Origin: Halorubrum sodomense
Lineage (GTDB): Archaea > Halobacteriota > Halobacteria > Halobacteriales > Haloferacaceae
Length of the DNA stretch: 64,000 bases
Assembly: GCF_900111935.1 (NCBI RefSeq)
Contig: NZ_FOYN01000002.1
Location: forward strand, 682,001-746,000
Direction of reading: 5' to 3'
Below are positions 1 to 6,595 of the stretch, in pieces (position 1 is the first letter of the stretch; the number at the start of each line of letters is the position of its first letter). Made by a program: the position numbers and the translations under genes. The notes below the pieces were generated by a model that was given only the letters and a program-made list of their open reading frames with translations, was not told the origin of the DNA and searched no databases.

Positions 1-376
1 GGTGATCGCCGCGACCAACCGGCCGGACACGATCGACGAGGCGCTGCTCCGACCGGGTCGGATCGAGAAGGCGGTCGAGACGCCGCTTCCGGGGCGGGAC
101 GCGCGCCGCGAGGTCCTCGAGATCCACGCGCGGGAGATGCCGATCGCGGCCGGGGTCGACCTCGACCCCCTCGCAGACCGCACGGCCGGGTACAGCGGCG
201 GCGACATCGCGGCGCTGGTCCGCGAGGCCGGGCTGCTCGCGATCGAGGACGCGATCGTCGACGACGGCCCGGCGGTCGAGGCGACCGTCGGACGCGACCA
301 CTTCGAGCGCGCCCTCGACGAGACGTCGCCGTCGACCCGCGACGGGCGCGGCGCCGCCGACCAGCCGGGCGAGTAA
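1..376 (+). CDS. AAA+ ATPase of CDC48/VCP type, C-terminal fragment
   Basis: The gene enters from the left edge; only its last 124 codons are here, in the frame beginning at base 2. The visible part opens at the second region of homology (ATNRPDTIDEALLRPGR), which carries the arginine finger that completes the ATPase site of the neighbouring subunit. It continues through the helical lid (GYSGGDIAALVREAG, sensor-2 region) to an acidic tail. This is the typical end of the last AAA domain of archaeal CDC48-like unfoldases, which feed proteins to the proteasome or remodel complexes. The Walker A and B motifs lie outside the window, so the number of AAA domains cannot be determined. Confidence is high for the family and moderate for the CDC48 subtype. 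Confidence 0.85.
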   Translation, partial: VIAATNRPDTIDEALLRPGRIEKAVETPLPGRDARREVLEIHAREMPIAAGVDLDPLADRTAGYSGGDIAALVREAGLLAIEDAIVDDGPAVEATVGRDHFERALDETSPSTRDGRGAADQPGE

Positions 377-401
377 GCCGTCCGCCGGCCCTCGCCCGCC
401 G

Positions 402-626
402 TTAGCTCGGTTCCTCGTGGAGGTTGAGGACGAAGTAGACGACGCCGACCATGGCGAGCAACTCCAGCGCCGCCATCGTCCAGAACAGGGTGTTGAACCC
501 CCCGGCCGGCTCTCGGAGCGTCGGGATCACGAAGATCCCGACGAGAGCGATCACGGCGCAGACGGCCAGCCCGACGACGGACCGCGTATTCAGCACTGCC
601 GGCTGTTCGGTGTTCGTAGCGCTCAT
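402..626 (-). CDS. Small two-helix membrane protein downstream of bacteriorhodopsin
   Basis: A 74-residue protein I do not recognise. After a short polar N terminus it has two hydrophobic segments, at about residues 17-36 and 46-67, joined by a short loop (LREPAGGFN); the C terminus is short and acidic. It lies on the same strand as bop, 63 bases after the bop stop codon. No clear TATA element sits at the expected distance before its start, so read-through from the bop promoter is likely. By position it could be an accessory or assembly factor for the purple-membrane system, but nothing in the sequence proves that. It could equally be an unrelated small membrane protein. Confidence 0.65.
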   Translation of the reverse strand: MSATNTEQPAVLNTRSVVGLAVCAVIALVGIFVIPTLREPAGGFNTLFWTMAALELLAMVGVVYFVLNLHEEPS

Positions 627-689
627 GTGAAGAATGGGTTGTGAAAGTCGTTCGGCGCGCTGTTCAGTTTCGCTGGGTCCGCTAGCCGA

Positions 690-1466
690 TCAGTCCGCGG
701 CGGAGACGTCGGCGCCCGCGGAGGGCTCCGGCGCCTCGGTGTCGCCGAGGATGGCGCGGCTGCGGAGCAGGATGAAGCCGAAGCCGACCTTGGCCGTCAC
801 GTCGAGAACCATGAACAGGAGGGTCTCGATGCCGAGGCCGACGACGCCGGCGCCCTCGGTTCCGATGATCCACAGGATCGGGTAGGCCGTCCAGAGCACC
901 AGGACCAGCGCGGTCAACGTGTTGAAGGTGCTCGCGACTTCAGGTCCGCGCTCCTTCGCCGCGCTCCGGAGGCTCGTGGCGAGGAAGTACAGCACGACGA
1001 TCATGCAAATCGTGCTGAACAGCCACCAGGAGTACCGCGCGATCGCCGTGTGCGAGAGCGCGCCGATGAGGCCGGTGACGATCATCAGCGCGTCGACGCC
1101 GACGAGCGTCCCGATGGTGACGCGGTCGACCTTTGCGAGCAGCGCGAGGTCGAGCAGCAGCAGCGGCGTGGTGAACAGCCAGTCCGCGTACCGCGCGTAG
1201 TAGATGTCGAGCATTTCGCCACCGACCGTGACTTCCGTCAGGCCGATGCCGAAGAACATCGACAGGTACGCCGCCGACGCGATCCCCGGCACGAGGATCG
1301 TGACCGCGTAGTACTCGCGGGCGTCCTTGTCGGTGACCCCCCACCCTCTGACGAGGAAGTAGAAGGTCCCGATGAGCATTAGTAACGTTCCGATACCCAA
1401 CCACAACGTCTCGGGGCGACCGTCCCCGAGTAGGTCGTATCCCGCCTGTAGTGCTATCGGGTCCAT
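690..1466 (-). CDS. bop: Bacteriorhodopsin, light-driven proton pump
   Basis: A 258-residue seven-helix retinal protein that pumps protons out of the cell on absorbing light. The key residues are present with the Halobacterium spacing shifted by ten: Arg92, Asp95 (counter-ion/acceptor) and Asp106 (cytoplasmic donor) in [16 protein letters not shown]; Asp125; the release-group glutamates Glu204 and Glu214; Asp222; and retinal lysine Lys226 in [10 protein letters not shown]. The donor and acceptor pair marks a pump rather than a sensor. The open frame extends far upstream, but the ATG at 1466 fits the family N terminus (MDPIALQAG) and has a palindromic TATA element about 21 bases before it. A small membrane protein follows on the same strand, and a coiled-coil/zinc-ribbon gene is divergent. 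Confidence 0.97.
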   Translation of the reverse strand: MDPIALQAGYDLLGDGRPETLWLGIGTLLMLIGTFYFLVRGWGVTDKDAREYYAVTILVPGIASAAYLSMFFGIGLTEVTVGGEMLDIYYARYADWLFTTPLLLLDLALLAKVDRVTIGTLVGVDALMIVTGLIGALSHTAIARYSWWLFSTICMIVVLYFLATSLRSAAKERGPEVASTFNTLTALVLVLWTAYPILWIIGTEGAGVVGLGIETLLFMVLDVTAKVGFGFILLRSRAILGDTEAPEPSAGADVSAAD

Positions 1467-1482
1467 ACCCACATCCTGATAC

Positions 1483-1522
1483 AGTATATACTCTATTGAG
1501 ACCGATGCCAACCCAGTCAGGT
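1483..1522 (-). promoter_or_regulatory. bop promoter: TATA element plus UAS-like box
   Basis: On the minus strand a self-complementary TATA element (AGTATATACT, 1483-1492) is centred about 21 bases before the bop ATG, so the transcript should have almost no leader. At 1508-1522 lies ACCTGACTGGGTTGG, which resembles the upstream activator sequence defined for the Halobacterium bop promoter (as I recall it, ACC at one end and TTnG at the other). Box and TATA are about 27 bases centre to centre, similar to that promoter. In Halobacterium the UAS is the target of the Bat regulator; no bat gene is present in this window. Confidence 0.7.
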
Positions 1523-1644
1523 ATCGGCGTCGGCGGGCGGCCGATCGCGGTGGGGCGTCGACGGTCGCTCTCCGCGTCGCATCGGCCCTCGAGGGAAACG
1601 TAGTCGCCCCGAAAGTAATGACCCTGGGGCTCCAGAGGTGTCGT

Positions 1645-2025
1645 ATGGCTGACGACGACACCGAGGCGGAAGCGGAATCGACCACCGAGACCACCGCGGA
1701 ACGGGAAACCGAAGCGACGGCGACCGACGACGTCACCATCGACGTCGAGGCGATCGACGAGTACGAACAGCGCATCGAGGAGCTGTCCACCGCGGTCGAG
1801 GAGCGCGACGAGACCATCGAGGAGCTCCGGTCGGTCGTCGAGGAGCAGTCCGAGCAGATCGACAAGCTGGAGAACCAGTTCCTCGACCTGTCCGCGCGCG
1901 TGGCCGACGGCCGGAACCTCGGCGTCTGCCCCGAGTGTAACGGGCCGACCGAAAAGAAAGAGCGGCTGTTCCGGTCGGACACGATCGAGTGCACGCGCTG
2001 CGGCGAAGTGATCCACACGTACTGA
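1645..2025 (+). CDS. Acidic coiled-coil protein with C-terminal zinc ribbon
   Basis: A 126-residue protein with three parts. Residues 1-32 are an acidic, threonine-rich leader. Residues 35-88 form heptad-like helix ([22 protein letters not shown] and onward), suggesting dimerisation through a coiled coil. Residues 95-119 carry CPEC and CTRC, a four-cysteine zinc ribbon. The ATG at 1645 is preferred over an in-frame ATG at 1618. The gene lies between bop (divergent, sharing a 178-base control region) and brp (same strand, 107 bases on). It is clearly not the 57-residue Brz zinc finger of Halobacterium. A role in controlling the phototrophy genes is suggested by position only; a general nucleic-acid-binding protein is equally possible. 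Confidence 0.75.
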   Translation: MADDDTEAEAESTTETTAERETEATATDDVTIDVEAIDEYEQRIEELSTAVEERDETIEELRSVVEEQSEQIDKLENQFLDLSARVADGRNLGVCPECNGPTEKKERLFRSDTIECTRCGEVIHTY

Positions 2026-2071
2026 TGGCGGCCGTCTCGACCCCTCGTTCCTCGCCGCGCCGACTGGCGGG

Positions 2072-2080
2072 AATATAAAA
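2072..2080 (+). promoter_or_regulatory. TATA element before brp
   Basis: AATATAAAA, about 55 bases before the brp ATG, in an AT-rich island within GC-rich DNA. Transcription would start near 2100 and leave a short leader of about 30 bases, unlike the near-leaderless bop transcript. A separate promoter would let brp be expressed independently of the zinc-ribbon gene before it. Confidence 0.6.
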
Positions 2081-2132
2081 GCCCAAATAATGGTGACGAG
2101 GCCCTAACCCCGTAACGCCCCTATCGGCGCTC

Positions 2133-3185
2133 ATGTCGACGTCGACGGCGAGTCCGGTACGACGGCTTCTCGGTGAACCGGAGCGGACGGCCATCGGTGC
2201 GTCGCGCGCGGCGTTGCTCCTGCTCGCGGTCGGGTTCGGCGCGCTGTCCGCGGCCGGCACCGACGTGTCGCTCCGGACGCAGATGATCGCGTACCTCGTC
2301 GGGATGGTCGCGCTGAACCTCCCGCACGGGGGGTACGAACACTTCTCGAACCTCCGCCGGCGGGGGCTCCCGTTCGGCGCGCGGTACGTGGCGCTGTACC
2401 TCGGCTTCGTCGCGTCGTTCGTGGCGCTGTTCGTCGTCGCCCCCCTGCCCGCGCTCGCGATCGCGTTCGGGACGGCGGTCGCGAAGGGCGGCCACGGCGA
2501 CCTCCGCGTGATGGACGCGCTGGTCGGGACCGACCACCTGCCGACGCGGCCGCAGCGGGCCCTCGCCGCGCTCGTCCGGGGCGGCGCCGTGATGGTCGTT
2601 CCCGCCGTCTTCTGGACCGAGACGTTCTACGGCTTCACCGGTATCATGCTGGGCGTCTTCGACGGCCGGCTGGCCGGGCCGGCCGCGTCGAACCCCGAGG
2701 CGTTCACGACCGTGCTGGGCGGGGCGTTCGGCCTTGCGGTGCTCGCGCACCTCGGCGGCGGCCTCGCGACCAGCCTGCGCTCGACCGGCGGCGTGAGCCG
2801 GTCGTGGCTCCTCGACGCCGCGGAGACGCTGCTGCTCGTCGCCTACTTCGCGCTCGTGCCCGTGGTCGTCGCCATCGGGCTCTACTTCCCGCTGTGGTAC
2901 TCGCTGCGGCAGTCGGCGCGGAGCATGGTCGTCGAGCGCGAGCAGCCCGACCGGACGGAGGGCGTGTCGCTCGTCGTCGCGTGGGGGGTCCTCGTCGTCG
3001 GCGCGCTGGTCACGGCGAGCGTCGCGACCGTCCTGTGGACCGTCGCTCCGAACCCGCTGGCCGGCGGCTCGCTGCTCTCCGGCGCCGTCGCCTTCTACAC
3101 CATCTTCGTCTGCGTCATCGCGATGCCGCACGTCGTGGTCGGGGAGTGGCTCGACTTCGGGCGCGGCATCTGGTACGTGCCCTGA
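2133..3185 (+). CDS. brp: Brp/Blh-type beta-carotene 15,15'-dioxygenase (retinal synthesis)
   Basis: A 350-residue membrane protein of the Brp/Blh family, which cleaves beta-carotene in the middle to give two retinals, the chromophore of the two rhodopsins in this window. The family histidines expected to bind catalytic iron are visible: LNLPHGGYEH (His65, His70), KGGHGD (His121), and MPHVVVGEW near the C terminus (about His333). About eight hydrophobic segments lie between them. The length is close to that of known Brp proteins. The gene lies in the bop neighbourhood with its own TATA element. Retinal supply and opsin genes are clustered here as in Halobacterium, but with a different gene between them. 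Confidence 0.93.
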   Translation: MSTSTASPVRRLLGEPERTAIGASRAALLLLAVGFGALSAAGTDVSLRTQMIAYLVGMVALNLPHGGYEHFSNLRRRGLPFGARYVALYLGFVASFVALFVVAPLPALAIAFGTAVAKGGHGDLRVMDALVGTDHLPTRPQRALAALVRGGAVMVVPAVFWTETFYGFTGIMLGVFDGRLAGPAASNPEAFTTVLGGAFGLAVLAHLGGGLATSLRSTGGVSRSWLLDAAETLLLVAYFALVPVVVAIGLYFPLWYSLRQSARSMVVEREQPDRTEGVSLVVAWGVLVVGALVTASVATVLWTVAPNPLAGGSLLSGAVAFYTIFVCVIAMPHVVVGEWLDFGRGIWYVP

Positions 3186-3308
3186 CCGCGGGCGCGTTCC
3201 CGGGGCGGCGGGCGCGGAGGCCACGGCGGCGTCCGCCCGGACGCGAACCGCCCGCCCGCGGTCGACGAGATAACAAGCCCTAAAACCCGTCTCGTCGACC
3301 GATACGGT

Positions 3309-4049
3309 ATGTCTCTGCGGTTCGTTCGGCGCCTCGGGCTCGCGGACGCGGTGACCGTGGCCAACGCCGCCGTCGGCTTCCTCGCCGTCGTCGCCGCGAC
3401 GGTCGACGTCACGCTCGCGGCTCGGCTGGTCCTCCTCGCCGCCGTCGCGGACGGACTCGACGGCGTCGTCGCCCGCCACCGCGGGTCGACACCGGTCGGC
3501 CCCTACCTCGACTCGCTGGCCGACGTCGCCTCCTTCGGCGTCGCGCCCGCCGCCGTCGTCACGGCGGTCGTCCGCGACGGGCGCTCGTTCGCGACGGATC
3601 CCGCCCTCGTCGCCGGCGGCGTCGGCGCGGGCGCGCTGTTCGTCGCCGCCGCGGTCGCCCGACTCGGCTTCTACACCGTCGACGAGGACGGCGCCCGCGA
3701 GACCGTCGGCGTCCCGACAACCCTGTCGGCGACGGTTCTCGCGGCCGCCGTCATCGCCGGCTACACCGCGCCGCTCCTCCTCGTCGCGGCGACGGCGGCG
3801 TTCGCGCTGCTCATGGGGTCGACGGTCACGTACCCGGACCTCCACGCGCAGGACGCGCTCGTGATGGGCGTCGTTCAGGTGGCGGTGATCCTCACTCCCG
3901 CCGGTCACATGGCCACGGAGGCGCTGCCGGCGTGGATCGGCGAGGGGTTCGCGTTCGCGCTGCTGTTCCTCTCCTGTGGGTACCTCCTCCTCGGCCCGCG
4001 GTTCTACTGGGGCGAGGGGATCCGCGCGCCGCCGGGGCTGCGGCGGTGA
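3309..4049 (+). CDS. pssA: Archaetidylserine synthase PssA (CDP-alcohol phosphatidyltransferase)
   Basis: A 246-residue integral membrane enzyme that transfers serine onto CDP-archaeol. The CDP-alcohol phosphotransferase signature is clear at residues 48-72: D48xxD51G52xxA55R56, then G64xxxD68xxxD72. The aspartates bind the metal and the CDP group. Several hydrophobic helices follow. In Haloferax this enzyme is needed for lipid anchoring of surface proteins by the archaeosortase ArtA, and the sequence matches that archaeal branch. A TATA-like AAAACC stretch lies just before the start, after brp. The gene converges on psmB. It could be a related archaetidyltransferase with another head group, but the PssA assignment fits best. 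Confidence 0.85.
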   Translation: MSLRFVRRLGLADAVTVANAAVGFLAVVAATVDVTLAARLVLLAAVADGLDGVVARHRGSTPVGPYLDSLADVASFGVAPAAVVTAVVRDGRSFATDPALVAGGVGAGALFVAAAVARLGFYTVDEDGARETVGVPTTLSATVLAAAVIAGYTAPLLLVAATAAFALLMGSTVTYPDLHAQDALVMGVVQVAVILTPAGHMATEALPAWIGEGFAFALLFLSCGYLLLGPRFYWGEGIRAPPGLRR

Positions 4050-4163
4050 CGCGGAGCGCTACCGGGCCGATCCCCTGACCCGGCTCGTCAGGCAGAAAAT
4101 TCGGCAGTACAGAGCGGTCGACGAGGCGGTGACAACCGAGCGGCGCCGACGGCGACAGGGAGC

Positions 4164-4895
4164 TTACAGCAGGTCGTCGAAATCCTTGTACCGGGTGATG
4201 TCGACGCCATCGTCGGTGACGACGGCGACGTTGATCCCGTTACCCGACGCGAGGTCGCGCTCGACGGCCGACTGGATCGCCTTCGCGGCGATGTTTTTCG
4301 CCTCGTCGATGTCGACGTCGTCGTCGTACTCCTGTTCCAAGACACCGAGCGCGTACTGCGACCCGGAGCCGGTGACGGTGTACTCCTCCTCGGTCGTGCC
4401 GCCGAGGGGGTCGATCGAGTAGATGTGCGACCCCTCCTCGTCGACGCCGCCGAGGATCGGGCTGACGACGAAGAACGCGCCGGAACGGAGGAGGTTGCCC
4501 GTGAGCGTCGACAGCGCTTCCATCGACATGTCCTTGCCGCGGCGAGCCTCGTAGAGGCTCGTCTCGGCCCGGAGCGTGGAGATGAGGTTCTGTGCGGGGG
4601 AGACGGAGCCGGCGATGGTGAGGGCGCCGCGGGGGTGGACTTCCTCGACCTTCTGGACGTCCTTCGAGGAGACCATGCCGCCGAGCGAGGCGCGCATATC
4701 CGTCGCGAGGACGACGCCGTCTGCCGTCTTGATGCCGACGGTCGTCGTCCCCGTCTTCATACCCTCGCCGTCGCCACCGGCGGCGGCGCGCTGCTCGCTC
4801 TGGTCGAACTCGCCGAGCTCCGGTCCGAAGACCGGCTGGTCGCGGCCGAGTTCGACGGACGGACCGTCCGAGAGGTTGTCAGTCGGTGTTCGCAT
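4164..4895 (-). CDS. psmB: 20S proteasome beta subunit (PsmB)
   Basis: A 243-residue precursor of the catalytic proteasome subunit. A propeptide of about 48 residues ends at GEGMKTG; self-cleavage before TTTVG exposes the active threonine. Counting from it, Asp17 (TDMR) and Lys33 (DVQK) complete the catalytic group, and the later GSG/SQYALG and Asp motifs are present. The start chosen is the ATG at 4895 (MRTPTDN). A TATA element (TTTATCC on the minus strand, about 4919-4926) lies 27 bases before it, so the message is leaderless. The AAA+ gene at the left edge may be a partner unfoldase. Confidence 0.96.
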   Translation of the reverse strand: MRTPTDNLSDGPSVELGRDQPVFGPELGEFDQSEQRAAAGGDGEGMKTGTTTVGIKTADGVVLATDMRASLGGMVSSKDVQKVEEVHPRGALTIAGSVSPAQNLISTLRAETSLYEARRGKDMSMEALSTLTGNLLRSGAFFVVSPILGGVDEEGSHIYSIDPLGGTTEEEYTVTGSGSQYALGVLEQEYDDDVDIDEAKNIAAKAIQSAVERDLASGNGINVAVVTDDGVDITRYKDFDDLL

Positions 4896-5120
4896 TACGC
4901 CTCCGTAGGCTCGGCGCGCGGATAAAGGCAACCCTTCGGGGGCCGCCGACCGGTTCCGACGAGCCTATCCGTCGCCGGGCCGCGACCGGACGACCGCGGC
5001 GAGGCGCGCGGTGGCGGAGCCGGGTGTCGACGGGGAAGTCGCGGGAGCGGCGACGCCGTCGCTCGGAGTCGGTTCGGCGTGCGGTCGTCCGCGCAAAACG
5101 AGCCGGCTCCGGGCGGTCGA

Positions 5121-5297
5121 TCACTCCTCGTCGGCGGCCTCGAACGCCTCGGTGGTGGTCTCGACGAGTCGGCCGATCGGGACGTTGACGCCGAGACGCC
5201 GGCGCGCGAAGACGGCCACCGGGAACAGCGAGATCCCGGCGGCGACGGTCGCTTGGTGGAGCCCGAAGAGGGCCGCCGTTCGGATGCGGTCGAACAT
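5121..5297 (-). CDS. Small conserved-type membrane protein, 58 residues
   Basis: A 58-residue protein starting MFDRIRTAALFG. It has one hydrophobic segment at about residues 8-28, a basic patch (ARRR) that would face the cytoplasm, and an acidic C-terminal helix ending in EAADEE. Its ATG at 5297 has a strong TATA element (TTTATA on the minus strand, about 5325-5334) at leaderless distance, which supports real expression. I do not recognise a function. Small proteins of this shape recur in haloarchaeal genomes, but no residue here suggests catalysis or metal binding. Confidence 0.7.
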   Translation of the reverse strand: MFDRIRTAALFGLHQATVAAGISLFPVAVFARRRLGVNVPIGRLVETTTEAFEAADEE

Positions 5298-5466
5298 TGA
5301 ACTTCTGCCCGACCCCAACGCGGGGACATATAAATACCTTTCGCGGCTCGTGCCGGCAGTGTCCCGTCGCAGTCGTGCGGTTTTCGGTTATAAATTAACG
5401 ATCCTGAAACATCTCGTCTCCCGCGTCGGTCGACGCGTATCCGAACTCGGTCGAATCGGGTTCGTC

Positions 5467-5481
5467 CGCATAAGTTATGCG
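5467..5481. promoter_or_regulatory. 15-bp perfect inverted repeat, operator candidate
   Basis: CGCATAAGTTATGCG is a perfect 7-1-7 inverted repeat in an otherwise GC-rich intergenic region. Its size and symmetry suit a dimeric helix-turn-helix regulator. It lies 170 bases from the small membrane protein start and 173 from the glycosylase-like gene, so the target is unclear. I saw no second copy. Confidence 0.4.
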
Positions 5482-5528
5482 AATTCACGGCGGCTCGTGC
5501 GCCTCGCATCGGACCCCCGCGGTCGGCG

Positions 5529-5591
5529 CGCTGAAACGGGGTGCCAGCGCGCTGACACGGGGTGCCGACGCGCTGACACGGAGCGCGTCGG
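5529..5591. repeat. Three tandem copies of a 21-bp unit
   Basis: CGCTGAAACGGGGTGCCAG starts at 5529, and near-copies start at 5550 and 5571, a strict 21-base period (two helical turns). The third copy diverges in its second half. The array ends about 30 bases before the TATA element of the downstream gene, a position where an activator or repressor could bind on one face of the helix. Confidence 0.65.
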
Positions 5592-5653
5592 GCCGCGCGC
5601 CGGTCGCCCCCGGACCGAACGGGATATAACTGCCCCCACGCCTACCACGTCGC

Positions 5654-6334
5654 GTGAAGAACGTCACGGACCGGATCCGGAACCCCTTCGGGATGCGCCC
5701 CGACTGCCCCTCGTTCGTTCCCGGCTACGGCGACGCCAACGCGGACTTCCACGTCGTCGGCGACCGGCCGGGCGTCCACGGCGGGACCGCGGCGGGGGTC
5801 CCCTTCACCGGCGAGGCGTGGTCGCCCGCGTTCCTGTCGGCGCTCGCGGAGGCCGGACTGATCGCGGGACTCGCGGAGGGGGTCGCTCCCGACGGGGTCG
5901 CGCGAGAGGGCGACCCGACCGCGATCGACCCCGTGCGGACCGACCGAACGTTCCTCTCGTACCTCCACATGTGCGAGAACGAGGACCCGCCGGACGACGA
6001 GGCCTACGACGACATGGAGCGGTTCTTCGACGCGGAGCTCCGCGCCATCGCGGCCCACGTGCTGCTCCCGGTGGGCGCCCGAGCGACCCAACACGTCCTC
6101 GAGACGTACACCGCCCGGGCCCGGAAGACCGAGATCGACATGCGCGCGCTCCACGGCGAGGAACTGCTCGGCGCCGGTTGGCTCGTCGTACCGATCAGCG
6201 ACCCCGCCGACTGGAGGGACGGCGACGCCGACCGGCTCGTCGCCTCGCTCAGAGAGCTCCGTTCGACCGATTTCCGCCGCGAGAGCGATCTCGGACGGTT
6301 CGTCGCCGGCAACGACCCGTACCTGGTCCGCTGA
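5654..6334 (+). CDS. Uracil-DNA glycosylase superfamily protein
   Basis: A 226-residue protein of the uracil-DNA glycosylase fold as seen in archaeal single-domain relatives. The N-terminal motif GDRPGVHGGTAAGVPFTGEA resembles motif A of family 4/5 enzymes (GExPGxxE, then G-PF-G). The expected final acidic residue is not obvious, so activity on uracil is uncertain. The C-terminal PISDPADWR lies where the HPS/HPSP loop would be. There is no iron-sulfur cysteine set like that of family 4: the visible cysteines are few and scattered. The start is the GTG at 5654, fixed by a TATA element at 5621-5630. A base-excision role is an inference from the fold. Confidence 0.7.
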   Translation: MKNVTDRIRNPFGMRPDCPSFVPGYGDANADFHVVGDRPGVHGGTAAGVPFTGEAWSPAFLSALAEAGLIAGLAEGVAPDGVAREGDPTAIDPVRTDRTFLSYLHMCENEDPPDDEAYDDMERFFDAELRAIAAHVLLPVGARATQHVLETYTARARKTEIDMRALHGEELLGAGWLVVPISDPADWRDGDADRLVASLRELRSTDFRRESDLGRFVAGNDPYLVR

Positions 6335-6539
6335 CGTGGCGCCCGCCGAGCGGTCACCGCGAATCGGTCGGTTTTCGCCCGAAAAAACGTGAATTTTCCG
6401 CTGTGAAGCGCGCATCAGATGGGACAGTTCGGAAGTAATCGACCAGATCTACGCACGATCGTCTTCTATCTCGGCCATAAGAGAGTCATATTTGTCGCTA
6501 CTGCCCGTATTTTATACCTGTCCCGCCGATACCTGAGTA

Positions 6540-6561
6540 GACGCCCGACCGATCGGGCGTC
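6540..6561. terminator. Hairpin between convergent genes
   Basis: GACGCCCGA, a four-base loop CCGA, then TCGGGCGTC: a perfect 9-bp stem. It lies 35 bases beyond the stop codon of the minus-strand asparagine-synthase-like gene and after the plus-strand glycosylase-like gene. On the minus strand an A/T-rich run (TATAAAATAC) follows within about 25 bases, consistent with a transcription end. The same A/T run read on the plus strand (TTTTATAC, about 6510-6517) could be a TATA element for a small RNA beginning at the hairpin. Confidence 0.4.
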
Positions 6562-6595
6562 GGCCGCAGGACTGGTACTCCGCGCGGCGACTTGG

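Larger units (their letters stand above)
5298..5653. promoter_or_regulatory. Divergent control region with two TATA elements, a palindrome and a 21-bp repeat array
   Basis: This 356-base stretch has no convincing gene. It holds the minus-strand TATA at about 5325-5334 for the small membrane protein and a plus-strand TATA (GGGATATAAC, 5621-5630) about 28 bases before the GTG of the next gene. Between them lie an AT-rich patch (GTTATAAATTAAC, about 5388), a 15-base perfect inverted repeat (CGCATAAGTTATGCG, 5467-5481), and three direct copies of a 21-base unit (5529-5591). The arrangement looks like a regulated promoter. Confidence 0.55.

Noticed and set aside
690-2018. Extended N terminus for bacteriorhodopsin
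   Set aside because: The upstream frame crosses the divergent zinc-ribbon gene and the TATA/UAS region; the ATG at 1466 matches the family start.
2121-3908. Long open frame (595 codons) on the minus strand opposite brp and pssA
   Set aside because: Low-complexity Arg/Asp/Glu composition, typical antisense of GC-rich coding DNA.
5485-5667. 60-codon minus-strand frame in the 21-bp repeat region
   Set aside because: Repeat-derived low complexity (RVSA-type), overlaps the start of the glycosylase-like gene, no promoter.
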